A program made the translations under genes and the position numbers. This document shows, one piece after another, positions 26,534 to 35,600 of a DNA stretch of 64,000 nt. The notes beneath the pieces are model-generated. The model was not told the DNA's origin and made no database searches. It saw only the letters and a program-made list of their open reading frames with translations. Positions within the stretch are counted from its first letter, which is position 1; each line of letters opens with the position of its first letter. Where the stretch lies: NCBI GenBank assembly GCA_018001695.1, contig JAGNHN010000005.1:1-64000 (forward strand), in the 5' to 3' direction. This DNA comes from Lentimicrobiaceae bacterium (GTDB lineage Bacteria; Bacteroidota; Bacteroidia; Bacteroidales; JAGNHN01).

Positions 26534-29356
26534 GTGAATAAGTTAAAATACACCGGTTTTTTTATTGGTTTGTTGTTGTTTGGATTTCAGGCTTTTACAC
26601 AGAATTACCCCATTAGCCAATATAATAACCAAACGATACAAACCTGTGCGGGCACCTTCCTGGACGCCGGTGGTGCATTTGCCAATTATACCTTCAATGA
26701 GGACTATACCGTAACTTTCTGTTCCAACGATCCCATATCAACGCATATTAAGCTCTATTTCAGTCAGTTCAATATTCATATATCGGATTCACTTCAGTTA
26801 TTTGATGGCCCTTCGGTCTTGTCTCCCTTGTTAGGAACCTTTAACAACCTAAACAGTCCATTCCTGAGTCCAATCCAGACAACGATACAGAATGCTTCCG
26901 GATGCATGACAGCAAGGTTCCGCTCAGATGGGCAGTTCAATGCCGCCGGCTGGGAGGCCCAGGTTTCATGCATTACCCTATGTCAACAGGTTTTGGTGGC
27001 CTTCGACAGTTTGCTTTCCAGCCATATCCCCAATGATAGTGGGTATATTGATCTGTGCAACGGACAATCCGTCACTTTCAGCGGCAGGGCAATTTTCCCC
27101 GAAAACAACCTGCTTTACCCCCAACACGATACTTCCTCTGTGTTTCTTTGGACTTTTGGTGATGGGAATACAGCTGCAGGAAAGGTAGTGACCCATCTCT
27201 TCGATTCAGTGAGGGGGTATAATGTGGGATTAAAGGTGATCGATGATCATGGCTGTATGAGCACCAACAGTCTGGGAATCCGCGTCAGGATTGCCGGTGA
27301 CCCTGTGGCTGCCATTGCCCCAATCCCTGCGATTTGCCTGGGCGACACACTGGAGGTCAGGATGGGTAGCCAATCTTCCGATCATATCCGCATCGTCCCT
27401 GTTTATCATCGCCAGACAGCAAGCTTGCGTTACGATAGCCTGACCTTTATTCCTGACGGAGGGGCTACCGGAGGACAATGCTATGAGGCTACTGTTGAAT
27501 TTAATATTTTCGATCCCAACCAGACAGTGCTGGATTCACTGGATATCCTGGCGGTGCGCGTTAATGCGGAGCATTCATGGGTGGGCGATCTCAAGTTCCG
27601 CCTCGTCTGTCCAACCGGGCAGAGTATTATCCTGAAGGACTATATCTCTGTTGGCAATGCCCATCTGGGAGACGCCAATACCAACGACTGCCTGCTCCCC
27701 TGGTGCGTGAACCAGGCCAATATGAATCCCCCGGGCACCGGATGGGACTATACCTGGTCGATGACACCGCAATATGGGTATATGAATGATTACGTGACAT
27801 TGTCACAGATCGACAGCAGCAGTTACCTGCCTGAGGAGAGTTTTGGAGGGCTCAGCGGTTGCCCGCTGAATGGTATATGGACACTGGAAGTATGCGATTA
27901 CTGGCAGTATGACAACGGATATGTCTTCTGGTGGCAATTGGAAATAGATCCCAATTTGATTCCCGATGCCTGGGAATACACAGTGAATATTGATTCTGTC
28001 GGAATCACGGGGCCAGGCATTGTTCAGCAAACCGACTCGACAGTGCTCATATCCCCCGCGGTACCGGGCTGGCATCAATATAACCTGCACATCGAGGATG
28101 AATTTGGCTGCACCTATGACAGTAGTTTCATGGTATGGGTCCATGCCTTACCGGAGCCCCAGCTGCCGGCAGATACGGTTGTTTGTCACGGAAGTGTCTT
28201 CCCATTGCTGCAGGCCGCCGACCTGGGTCCGGGGAGCGCTTATCAGTGGCTGTTCCAGGGAATCCCTGCGGGTAACAGCAGGTTTTTGCAACCGATGCAG
28301 ACAGGCATGTATGTGGTTCGTGTGATAGACCCCAATGGTTGCATGGCTGCTGACACTACCCTGATTGGGCATGCTGCCATTCCCGCCTGGCAGATGCATG
28401 CAAGCCCAACCCAGTGTAACCTCCCCAATGGTGAGGCATGGGTGACGGGTGATACCAACCTGGTTTATCTATGGAATACCAATCCTCCCTGGCACGGCGA
28501 CCAACTGACGGGATTAATGCCGGGCCAGTACCATGTCCAGATCAGTGATGGTGCATGTCAGTATGCGGATTCGGTCTGGGTTGGCAGTCTTAGCGTGCCA
28601 TCCTACAAAATCGTTTTCATCGACAGGGAGAATTGCGGCCAGGCCAATGGATCGGCCAGTATTACCGTGACGGGTGGTTATCCTCCCTATGAGATAACCT
28701 GGCTGACAAGCCCTCCGCAACAGGGGAACACAGCGTACAACCTGCCCAGCGGTGTCTGGGGTTTCGTCATCACCGACTCATTATGTCTTATCAGAGACAG
28801 TCTTTACGTTGGATATATTCCTGGTGCTGAAGCATCTTTTATGGTATTGCCTACTTCAGCCGAAATGCCCGATCCGGTCTTCCGCTTTATCGATGAGAGC
28901 GGAGATGGTGTCGTTCACTGGCACTGGGATTTCGGCGATGGCGCAGGAACATCAGACCAGCAACACCCTGTTTACCGGTATACTTATCCGGATAGTTTCA
29001 TGGTAAGCCTCTTCATTACAGACACCGCCGGATGTGAAGACAGTACCAGTCGACGGGTCAGTGTCAGAGACTTCCTGACATTTTATATGCCCAACTCATT
29101 CACACCCAATGGAGATGGCCTTAATGATCATTTTGGTCCTGCCTGGCATAACCTGGAAGTTGAGTCATACCAAATGCAGGTTTTCAACCGTTGGGGAAAG
29201 CGGGTTTTTCTTGGTCATAGACTGGACGAGCCCTGGAATGGCAGGGTGGATAATGCAGGCGAGCTGGTACCTCCGGGGGCTTATGTCTATAAGATTACCA
29301 TGAAAGTCAGGCACCGGCCCTTGCAGGAATACCGTGGCAGTGTGATTATATATTAA
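26534..29356 (+). CDS. Large secreted surface protein with T9SS type B (gliding-associated) C-terminal domain
   Basis: About 940 residues. A signal peptide (LLLFGFQAFTQ) is followed by a CUB-like domain with paired cysteines (about residues 36-145), a PKD repeat (FLWTFGDGNTAAG), a proprotein-convertase P-like domain (about 305-480, with HSWVGDLKFRLVCPTG), several Ig-like/SprB-like segments, another PKD (WDFGDGAG), and the terminal domain FYMPNSFTPNGDGLND...RWGKRVF...GAYVYKI, which is the type B T9SS signal. It should be displayed or released at the surface; adhesion is a likely role. No catalytic motif is visible. No ATG is available at the N-terminus: GTG 26534 is chosen over TTG 26522 because the -7-like box overlaps that TTG. 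Confidence 0.88.
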   Translation: MNKLKYTGFFIGLLLFGFQAFTQNYPISQYNNQTIQTCAGTFLDAGGAFANYTFNEDYTVTFCSNDPISTHIKLYFSQFNIHISDSLQLFDGPSVLSPLLGTFNNLNSPFLSPIQTTIQNASGCMTARFRSDGQFNAAGWEAQVSCITLCQQVLVAFDSLLSSHIPNDSGYIDLCNGQSVTFSGRAIFPENNLLYPQHDTSSVFLWTFGDGNTAAGKVVTHLFDSVRGYNVGLKVIDDHGCMSTNSLGIRVRIAGDPVAAIAPIPAICLGDTLEVRMGSQSSDHIRIVPVYHRQTASLRYDSLTFIPDGGATGGQCYEATVEFNIFDPNQTVLDSLDILAVRVNAEHSWVGDLKFRLVCPTGQSIILKDYISVGNAHLGDANTNDCLLPWCVNQANMNPPGTGWDYTWSMTPQYGYMNDYVTLSQIDSSSYLPEESFGGLSGCPLNGIWTLEVCDYWQYDNGYVFWWQLEIDPNLIPDAWEYTVNIDSVGITGPGIVQQTDSTVLISPAVPGWHQYNLHIEDEFGCTYDSSFMVWVHALPEPQLPADTVVCHGSVFPLLQAADLGPGSAYQWLFQGIPAGNSRFLQPMQTGMYVVRVIDPNGCMAADTTLIGHAAIPAWQMHASPTQCNLPNGEAWVTGDTNLVYLWNTNPPWHGDQLTGLMPGQYHVQISDGACQYADSVWVGSLSVPSYKIVFIDRENCGQANGSASITVTGGYPPYEITWLTSPPQQGNTAYNLPSGVWGFVITDSLCLIRDSLYVGYIPGAEASFMVLPTSAEMPDPVFRFIDESGDGVVHWHWDFGDGAGTSDQQHPVYRYTYPDSFMVSLFITDTAGCEDSTSRRVSVRDFLTFYMPNSFTPNGDGLNDHFGPAWHNLEVESYQMQVFNRWGKRVFLGHRLDEPWNGRVDNAGELVPPGAYVYKITMKVRHRPLQEYRGSVIIY

Positions 29357-29358
29357 AA

Positions 29359-29392
29359 GAAACCCCCGGAAAAGATGCCTTCCAGGGGTTTC
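29359..29392. terminator. Hairpin between convergent genes (bidirectional terminator candidate)
   Basis: Arms GAAACCCCCGGAA and TTCCAGGGGTTTC (13 bases, one mismatch) around an 8-base loop, between the stop of the type B protein (29356) and the stop of EF-G2 on the opposite strand (29411). It lacks a long T-run on either side, so the efficiency is uncertain. Confidence 0.55.
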
Positions 29393-29410
29393 ATGTAAGG
29401 CGCAACAGGC

Positions 29411-31546
29411 CTATTCTTCATCCTGCTGCTGCTCTTCGTATTCCTTGAGCAGCTTATCTTGAATATCAGGCGGCACCTGCGCATATTCGGCAAATCGCAA
29501 TGAATACATGGCGCGTCCGGATGTTACGGAGCTGAGGGAAGTGGAATAGCGGTTCATCTCAGCCAGCGGAACCCTTGCCTTAATTTTCTGGTAGTTTCCA
29601 TCGCTTTCCATTCCCAGGATCACGGCACGGCGTCCCTGCAGGTCGGTCATGACATCACCCATGCGGTCTTCCGGAACGATTACTTCCACGTCATAGATGG
29701 GTTCGAGGATCTTGGGACCGGCATTCTTGAATGCTTCCTTGAAGGCATTTCTGGAAGCGAGCTTGAAGGAGATTTCGTTGGAGTCGACCGGGTGCATCTT
29801 ACCATCATAAATATTTACGACGATGTCACGGGCGTAGGAACCGGTAAGCGGACCCTCCTCCATCTTTTCCATGAGGCCCTTCATGATGGCCGGCATGAAG
29901 CGTGTGTCAATGGAACCCCCAACGATACAGTTGTTCATGATCAGCTTACCACCCCAGGGCATCGTCACCGTGTCTGTGCCACGGATCGGGAATTCTTTTT
30001 GCATTTCGCCACCCTCAATATAAGGATGGACCAGCATATGCACTTCACCAAACTGCCCAGCTCCACCCGACTGCTTTTTATGACGGTACATGGATTTAGC
30101 TGATTTGGTAATGGTTTCACGGTAGGGGATACGGGGTGCAAAATATTCCATTTGCACCTTTTCCTGGGTTTCAACATGCCACTTCACGATGTTCAGGTGA
30201 AGTTCACCCTGGCCACTGACGAGCATTTGCTTGAGCTCCTTGCTGTACTCAACGAGGAAGGTCGGGTCCACTCTGTGCATTTCCTGCATGGCGGAAGACA
30301 GCTTCTCTTCATCTGTCGTGTTCTTAGCCTTGGCTGCCATGCGGATCTTTGGCTCAGGGAAAGCAATTGGCTCAATGACGACATCCGGATTCTTGAGAGA
30401 ATTAAGGGTGTCATTGGTCATGCTGTTTTTGAGCTTGATGGTTGCCCCGATATCGCCGGCTACAAGTTTCTCAACCTTGTTACGGTTCTTTCCATACATC
30501 GCAAAGAGCTGGCTGAGGCGTTCCTTGGAGGAGCGGTTGGCATTGTTCAGGTCAACGGCTTCTGTGATTTCACCCCCATACACCTTGAAAAAGGAGATTT
30601 CTCCAAGATGGGATTCAATGGAGGTCTTGAAAATCAATGCTGAAACAGGATCTGTGGCTTTACAATGCAGTTCTTTGCCTTCCTTGGTCTTTACGGGTGC
30701 AGCTTCATCCGGTGCCGGCGTGGAAGTTCCGATGAACTCCATCAGTGCCCCTGTGCCCATATTTTGCTTGGCATTTACACAAAACACCGGATACATCTGG
30801 CGGCTTGTGATCCCTTTCCTGAGACCCTGCTGCAACTCTTCTTCAGTCAGGGTGCCGTTCTCGAAGAACTTCTCCATCAGTGCTTCATCGGCTTCAGCTG
30901 CATTCTCGATCAGCATGTTCTGCAGCTCTTCTGCTTTGTCTTTCTCGTCTGCCGGAATATCCAGAATTTCAGGTGCACCACCCGTTTCAGGATACTTCAG
31001 CATCTTCATCTTCAGCAAATCGATGATGCTGTTAAATCCAACGCCATGGTTGTGGGGATATTGAGCTACGGTCACCTTGTTGCCAAACTGTGTCTTGAGC
31101 TGGCGTACTGTTTCATCAAAGTTGGAATTGTCATGCTCGAGGTGGTTCACTGCGAAAAGGACAGGCTTGTCATCGCGGCTGGTATACCGCCATGCGATCT
31201 CGGCGCCGACTTCAACCCCGTTCTGGGCATTGATCACCATAACAGCTGTATCGGCTACTTTTAAGGCTGCTACGACCTCTCCAACGAAATCATCGAAACC
31301 CGGGCAGTCTATTATATTGATTTTCTTGCCTTTATATTCAACGTACATGACTGTTGATGAGACAGAATTCTGTCTTTCAAGCTCGATCAGACGGTAGTCG
31401 GATACCGTGTTCTTGTCCTCCACCGAACCACGCCTGTTGATCAGTCCGGCTTCGAAGAGCATGCTCTCGGCCAGGGTGGTCTTGCCTGCTTTCGCACCGC
31501 CTACCAGGGCGATGTTACGAATCTCTGATGTTTGATAGATCTTCAT
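29411..31546 (-). CDS. EF-G paralogue (EF-G2 type) with altered GTPase centre
   Basis: 711 residues with all five EF-G domains. The P-loop GGAKAGKT (16-23) is intact, but three GTPase features differ from housekeeping EF-G: the motif DTPGHVDF reads DCPGFDDF, so the catalytic histidine is Phe84; the NKMD base-specificity motif reads NHLE (134-137); and switch I lacks the RGITI block. Housekeeping fusA must be elsewhere. In Bacteroides thetaiotaomicron an EF-G2 of this kind supports translocation during starvation with little or no GTP hydrolysis; the same role here is inferred from the replaced residues. The gene is monocistronic with a leader of about 45 bases that begins with a perfect hairpin. 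Confidence 0.92.
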   Translation of the reverse strand: MKIYQTSEIRNIALVGGAKAGKTTLAESMLFEAGLINRRGSVEDKNTVSDYRLIELERQNSVSSTVMYVEYKGKKINIIDCPGFDDFVGEVVAALKVADTAVMVINAQNGVEVGAEIAWRYTSRDDKPVLFAVNHLEHDNSNFDETVRQLKTQFGNKVTVAQYPHNHGVGFNSIIDLLKMKMLKYPETGGAPEILDIPADEKDKAEELQNMLIENAAEADEALMEKFFENGTLTEEELQQGLRKGITSRQMYPVFCVNAKQNMGTGALMEFIGTSTPAPDEAAPVKTKEGKELHCKATDPVSALIFKTSIESHLGEISFFKVYGGEITEAVDLNNANRSSKERLSQLFAMYGKNRNKVEKLVAGDIGATIKLKNSMTNDTLNSLKNPDVVIEPIAFPEPKIRMAAKAKNTTDEEKLSSAMQEMHRVDPTFLVEYSKELKQMLVSGQGELHLNIVKWHVETQEKVQMEYFAPRIPYRETITKSAKSMYRHKKQSGGAGQFGEVHMLVHPYIEGGEMQKEFPIRGTDTVTMPWGGKLIMNNCIVGGSIDTRFMPAIMKGLMEKMEEGPLTGSYARDIVVNIYDGKMHPVDSNEISFKLASRNAFKEAFKNAGPKILEPIYDVEVIVPEDRMGDVMTDLQGRRAVILGMESDGNYQKIKARVPLAEMNRYSTSLSSVTSGRAMYSLRFAEYAQVPPDIQDKLLKEYEEQQQDEE

Positions 31547-31574
31547 TATTTCGGATTAATAAGTTGCGTCTTAG

Positions 31575-31591
31575 TCCCTGTTTTACAGGGA
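31575..31591 (-). promoter_or_regulatory. Perfect hairpin at the 5' end of the EF-G2 leader
   Basis: TCCCTGT-TTT-ACAGGGA, 7-base arms, starting about 5 bases after the -7 box, so it would form at the very 5' end of the mRNA. Such a 5' stem can protect transcripts from decay; it could also be a DNA operator. Confidence 0.45.
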
Positions 31592-31595
31592 GGGG

Positions 31596-31603
31596 CAAAA
31601 ATA
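31596..31603 (-). promoter_or_regulatory. -7 box of EF-G2
   Basis: TATTTTTG on the minus strand, 50 bases before the ATG. Confidence 0.5.
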
Positions 31604-31743
31604 GGAAAAACTGTCCAATAAAGAAAAATACTTGAGTCAGGAAGCCAAAAAGGACCTCAGGAGAACAACTGCTTCGGTTCGAAAAGCGTAACCTGCTGTT
31701 GCAAGACATTAAAACCTGTATAGTGTCTTATTACAGGCTTATG

Positions 31744-32739
31744 CTATTGCTGAGGAAGGGTGCCCAGTAATGCCTGACTTTCCCGGAGGATCTGTTCCCA
31801 GGAGGTTTCAGGCATTTTTGTGCCGATCGTTTCAATCACACGGGTAGCGCAGACGACTCCCAGACGGGCTGCCGTTTCCGGGCTTTTATCCAGGGCAAGG
31901 GCAGCCAAAGCGCCGGAGGCGAAGAGATCTCCTGCGCCATTCGTGTCGATAACCTGTGCGGGTAGTGCTGGTATGAACCAGGTCTCATCGTCCATAGCAG
32001 CCATCACGCCCCCAGGTCCGATCTTCACAAATACCTTCTCACAATAACCTGCCATATCCAATAAGGCTTCTGCGGGTTGCTTCCCGGTGAAAGCCAGCGC
32101 CTCGGCTTCATTGGCGAAAAGGATATCCACATATGCTGCCGTGATATGATGCAGGAAGGAGAGATGTGCTTCCACAACGTTATAGCTGGCCAGGTCGAGC
32201 GATACCTCCATCCCCAGACGTGCCGCAATATCCAGGGCTCTTAGAATCAATGGCTCATTATGTACAAGGTAACCCTCCAGGTGTAACATCTGGTAGGGTT
32301 CAAACATTGTTGCATCCAGCTCATCGGCACGCAACTCCACAGCCGCACCAAGGTAGGTGGCGAATGTTCTCTCTGAGTCAGGTGTCAACAGGGTGATGGC
32401 CTGACCTGTCTCCAGATCGCTTTCCAGCATGTGCAGTTGTGCGCCGCTCAGCTCCATGTCCTTTCTGAAAAACCAGCCCAGATCATCGCTCCCAACCTTG
32501 CCGATATAACCGGCAGGTATTCCAAGTTTGGATAATCCATGTATGGTATTCGCAGCAGACCCTCCCGAACTCATTTTCATGGCATATCCTGCCAATAATC
32601 GCTTCAATCCAGATGCCCGCTCATGATCAACCAGTTGCATGCTTCCTTTGGGAAGTCCCAATGCAGAGAGGGCAGCATCATCCCCCAGTCTGACGATCAG
32701 ATCTACCAATGCATTCCCAAGTCCAAGAACCCGCTTCAT
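31744..32739 (-). CDS. PfkB family kinase, adenosine kinase-like
   Basis: 331 residues. The N-terminal LGLGNALVDL and SSGGSAANTIHGLSKLG motifs and the catalytic DTNGAGDLFASG (Asp as base) place it in the PfkB/ribokinase family. The sequence layout fits the adenosine-kinase-like group common in Bacteroidota, which phosphorylate ribosides, but ribokinase-like substrates are possible. It is cytoplasmic, on its own, with a -7 box 20 bases before the ATG. A weak stem (CCTGTA/TACAGG) and TTTT follow the stop. Confidence 0.88.
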   Translation of the reverse strand: MKRVLGLGNALVDLIVRLGDDAALSALGLPKGSMQLVDHERASGLKRLLAGYAMKMSSGGSAANTIHGLSKLGIPAGYIGKVGSDDLGWFFRKDMELSGAQLHMLESDLETGQAITLLTPDSERTFATYLGAAVELRADELDATMFEPYQMLHLEGYLVHNEPLILRALDIAARLGMEVSLDLASYNVVEAHLSFLHHITAAYVDILFANEAEALAFTGKQPAEALLDMAGYCEKVFVKIGPGGVMAAMDDETWFIPALPAQVIDTNGAGDLFASGALAALALDKSPETAARLGVVCATRVIETIGTKMPETSWEQILRESQALLGTLPQQ

Positions 32740-32758
32740 TTCATCATTATTTAAGGAT

Positions 32759-32766
32759 CAAAACTA
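32759..32766 (-). promoter_or_regulatory. -7 box of the PfkB kinase
   Basis: TAGTTTTG on the minus strand, 20 bases before the ATG at 32739. Confidence 0.5.
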
Positions 32767-32839
32767 AGAAAAGATCAAGGACGTATGGCGCTCCGTCCGG
32801 AAGTGCTCTAAAAATGCTCGTCACCTTGACGCAGAGCCG

Positions 32840-32847
32840 TATCTTTG
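32840..32847 (+). promoter_or_regulatory. -7 box of the rhodanese-like gene
   Basis: TATCTTTG, 24 bases before the ATG at 32871, and downstream of earlier in-frame ATGs, which therefore are not used. Confidence 0.5.
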
Positions 32848-32870
32848 TGCGACAAAACAAAGTTCCCGTG

Positions 32871-33305
32871 ATGGATTGGCATCTCATACAGAAGAAACGT
32901 GGCCTTTACAGGGGAGACCTGCATCACCTCAGTCCTTCCGAAGCCTTCGATTGTTGCATGGAAGGAGCGGTTCTCGTGGATGTCCGCGAAGATTATATGG
33001 GAAGATATAAAGCACCCGATGTCCCTCTCCTGATGCATCTTCCTTGCAGCACCCTTAGCCTTTGTCATACCGGACTGCCGAAGGATACGCTGCTGATCCT
33101 GGCAGATGTCGCCGGATTACGAAGCCGCGAAGCCTGTCAGACATTGCGGCAACTGGGATACACACAGATCTCCAATATGGCAGGTGGCCTGGTTGAATGG
33201 GAAAGAGCCGGACTGCCACTGAAAGTGGATAAGTCAGAAACGCCTACTGATCAAGTGATTATGAATCTGAAACAGGCGTCCAGGAAGAATAGGAGGAAAT
33301 CCTGA
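32871..33305 (+). CDS. Rhodanese-like domain protein, active-site cysteine replaced
   Basis: 144 residues: one rhodanese domain with the entry motif VLVDVREDYMGRY and the exit motif GLVEWERAGLPL. The active loop, normally C-x-x-G-x-R, reads DVAGLRS, so the catalytic Cys is Asp79 and sulfur transfer is not expected. Proteins like this serve as binding or sensing domains. The C-terminus is basic (KNRRKS). The earlier in-frame ATG (32709) would place the -7 box inside the gene, so 32871 is used. It is divergent from the PfkB gene and precedes the carotenoid operon by 184 bases. Confidence 0.82.
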   Translation: MDWHLIQKKRGLYRGDLHHLSPSEAFDCCMEGAVLVDVREDYMGRYKAPDVPLLMHLPCSTLSLCHTGLPKDTLLILADVAGLRSREACQTLRQLGYTQISNMAGGLVEWERAGLPLKVDKSETPTDQVIMNLKQASRKNRRKS

Positions 33306-33467
33306 GACCTGATTATATGTGTTTTTCAGTAAGTGTTTGCAAGTCTATTACTCACCATGATAGGGTCCTTTCATAAACCTGGGACCTCTTCCCGGACCCC
33401 TTTCCTTCAGAATCGCAATTGGCATTATTTTGCTGCAAACATTCGGCGCTGCGGGGGGTTTATTCAT

Positions 33468-33475
33468 TACATTTG
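33468..33475 (+). promoter_or_regulatory. -7 box of the carotenoid operon
   Basis: TACATTTG, 15 bases before the crtD-like ATG. It overlaps the operator-like palindrome 33474-33487. Confidence 0.55.
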
Positions 33476-33487
33476 AGTAATTACTCA
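33474..33487. promoter_or_regulatory. Perfect 14-base palindrome over the carotenoid transcription start
   Basis: TGAGTAATTACTCA, perfectly symmetrical, beginning at the end of the -7 box and ending 3 bases before the ATG. Its place over the predicted start of transcription makes it a good candidate for a repressor site controlling the carotenoid operon. No regulator gene is adjacent. Confidence 0.5.
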
Positions 33488-33489
33488 TT

Positions 33490-34950
33490 ATGCCAAAAAC
33501 CGCTGTCATAGGTGCCGGGGTCTCCGGTCTTGCCGCTGCCATACACCTGGCCAGAGCAGGTCATGATGTTGTAGTGTTCGAACAGGGAAGCCGATATGGA
33601 GGCAAAATGGGAGAAATCCGCTTTGATGGGTTCCGTTTTGATACAGGTCCTTCTCTTTTCACATGGCCAGAATTGATGGCCGAATTGCTCACACCCCCAG
33701 GTACAGAAGAGGGGAAAGCCTGGGAGAAGCTGGACCTGATCACCCGCTATTTCTGGGATGATGGAAAATGTGTAAACGCCCATGCTGACCCCCACACCCT
33801 CAGCCTGGAGCTGCAGGATAAACTGGGTGAGGACCCGGCCCGTGTCAGGACCTACCTGGCTGAATGTGAAACCCTGTTTCGTCTTACGAAGCCGGTATTC
33901 CTCGAGAAATATCCTATGAGCGCCAGGGCCTGGCTCTCGCGTGAGACGTTAAGAGCCCTGCCAAAACTTCCGTCAATCAAAGCATGGGAAAGTCTGCACC
34001 ATTACAACAGAAAGTTCTTCCGTAACCCCGCAACGGTCCAGCTTTTCGACCGCTACGCTACCTACAATGGCTCAAATCCTTATCAGGCGCCGGCTACTTT
34101 ACGGGTCATAGCCCACCTTGAACACAATGAAGGTGCTTTCTTTCCCGGAGGAGGGATGTACAGCCTAGCCACCCGGCTTTATGAGAAGGCTTGTGAGTTG
34201 GGTGTTGCATTTCGGTTTAATCACCCGGTAAAAGCGCTGCAGATACATAAATCAAAGGTTGTTTCACTGGAAGCAGAGGACCACATTTTCCCTGTGGAAC
34301 ATGTCGTCAGCACCATCGATATCATGCAGTTATCAAAGCTGTTGCCAGGGAAACAAATAAGATGCAATGAGCGCAAGCTGGAACGCTTTTCCAGTTCAGC
34401 GCTTGTGTTTTTCTGGGGAATGAACCAGCGCTTCCCGGAACTGAGCCTGCATAATGTATTTTTTTCCAATGATTACCAGGCAGAGTTCAATGCTTATTTT
34501 AATCAGGGCAGGCTTTCCGATGATCTGACCATTTACCTGTATATCAGTTCCAAACGACACGTAAATGATGCGCCTGGAGGTATGGAAAACTGGTTCGTTA
34601 TGGTGAATGCCCCGGTAAATCAGGGCCAGGACTGGGATTCCCTGGCTGCCGGAGCAAGGAAGGTCATCCTGCAGCGACTGAATAAGGTTTTGGGTAAGGA
34701 AATAGAGCCGGCTATTATAGTAGAAAAATTCTATAGCCCACGCGACTTACAGGATAAAACAGGTGCTTCCCTGGGGGCCATATATGGACAGAACTCCAAC
34801 AGCATATTCGCTGCCTTTCAGCGGCACCCCAACCGCTTACCTTCCGTGAAAAACCTCGCCCTGGCCGGAGGTACCGTTCATCCGGGGGGCGGTATCCCTC
34901 TCTGTCTGCTTTCAGCCCGCCTGGCCACCAATCTGATATTACAAAAATGA
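33490..34950 (+). CDS. crtD: CrtD-like carotenoid C-3',4' desaturase
   Basis: 486 residues of the phytoene-desaturase superfamily. An N-terminal FAD site (AVIGAGVSGLAAAIHLA), a GGKMGEIRFDGFRFDTGPSLFTWPEL block, and the C-terminal GGTVHPGGGIPLCLLSA, which is common to CrtI-type enzymes. GPSLFTWPEL fits the CrtD branch (acting on 1'-hydroxylated carotenoids) better than CrtI, which usually has GPTFYWMPD. The reaction would add the 3',4' double bond at the acyclic end. It heads the carotenoid operon; the next gene overlaps it by 4 bases (ATGA). A plain CrtI role remains the alternative. Confidence 0.78.
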   Translation: MPKTAVIGAGVSGLAAAIHLARAGHDVVVFEQGSRYGGKMGEIRFDGFRFDTGPSLFTWPELMAELLTPPGTEEGKAWEKLDLITRYFWDDGKCVNAHADPHTLSLELQDKLGEDPARVRTYLAECETLFRLTKPVFLEKYPMSARAWLSRETLRALPKLPSIKAWESLHHYNRKFFRNPATVQLFDRYATYNGSNPYQAPATLRVIAHLEHNEGAFFPGGGMYSLATRLYEKACELGVAFRFNHPVKALQIHKSKVVSLEAEDHIFPVEHVVSTIDIMQLSKLLPGKQIRCNERKLERFSSSALVFFWGMNQRFPELSLHNVFFSNDYQAEFNAYFNQGRLSDDLTIYLYISSKRHVNDAPGGMENWFVMVNAPVNQGQDWDSLAAGARKVILQRLNKVLGKEIEPAIIVEKFYSPRDLQDKTGASLGAIYGQNSNSIFAAFQRHPNRLPSVKNLALAGGTVHPGGGIPLCLLSARLATNLILQK

Positions 34951-35597
34951 AGAAAGGGAAAGGACATAACGGGACCATACTGTTCCTGCTGATCTTCTTC
35001 ATAACTGGCGCCGTGGGCCTCAACCTGGAGGTATCACGCTCCCTCTTTCTTATCATGGTTCCCTGGAGCCTGGTACTCAGTTACCTCTTTCTAGTTGCCT
35101 ACCACCGTTCTTCCATGAACGCAAAAGCCATCCTGGCCTTTTGTATCATCGCAGTTCTCGGGTTCTTCGTTGAAACTGCCGGGGTATTTACCGGCCATAT
35201 CTTTGGCTCATACGAATACGGCAAGACGCTGGGATTGAGTCTTTTTAGTGTCCCGCTGCTGATAGGAACCAACTGGGCCATGCTGGCCTATGCTGCGCAT
35301 CTTATGATGGAGCGGCTGAAAGGATCTCCTGTCTGGAAGGTCCTGCTCGGGGCACTGATGATGACAGCCTATGACTTTCTCATGGAACCGGTGGCCGTCG
35401 CCCTGGATATGTGGCAATGGAAAGATGGTATCATTCCCCTGCAAAACTATATCGCCTGGTTTGTGCTGTCAGTCATCATGCTCGGGATGCTGCAGGCCAT
35501 GAAACTGAAATACCGCAACCCGATTGCTATTGCGCTGTTTGTCATTCAGGCGTTATTCTTCGGAATCCAGCACCTCATCCTCTATATAAGGCCTTAA
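34947..35597 (+). CDS. cruF: CruF-like carotenoid 1',2'-hydratase
   Basis: 216 residues, about seven membrane segments. The TGHIFGSYEYGKTLG motif and the following VPLLIGTNWAM match the DUF422/CruF family, which adds water to the terminal 1',2' double bond of gamma-carotene or lycopene. It would act with the crtD-like product. The gene overlaps crtD by 4 bases and is followed by the acyltransferase after 3 bases. Confidence 0.85.
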   Translation: MKKGKGHNGTILFLLIFFITGAVGLNLEVSRSLFLIMVPWSLVLSYLFLVAYHRSSMNAKAILAFCIIAVLGFFVETAGVFTGHIFGSYEYGKTLGLSLFSVPLLIGTNWAMLAYAAHLMMERLKGSPVWKVLLGALMMTAYDFLMEPVAVALDMWQWKDGIIPLQNYIAWFVLSVIMLGMLQAMKLKYRNPIAIALFVIQALFFGIQHLILYIRP

Positions 35598-35600
35598 TAC

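Noticed and set aside
30231-31064. A 277-codon open frame on the plus strand
   Set aside because: It is antisense to the EF-G2 gene, with a Ser/Leu-rich shadow composition.
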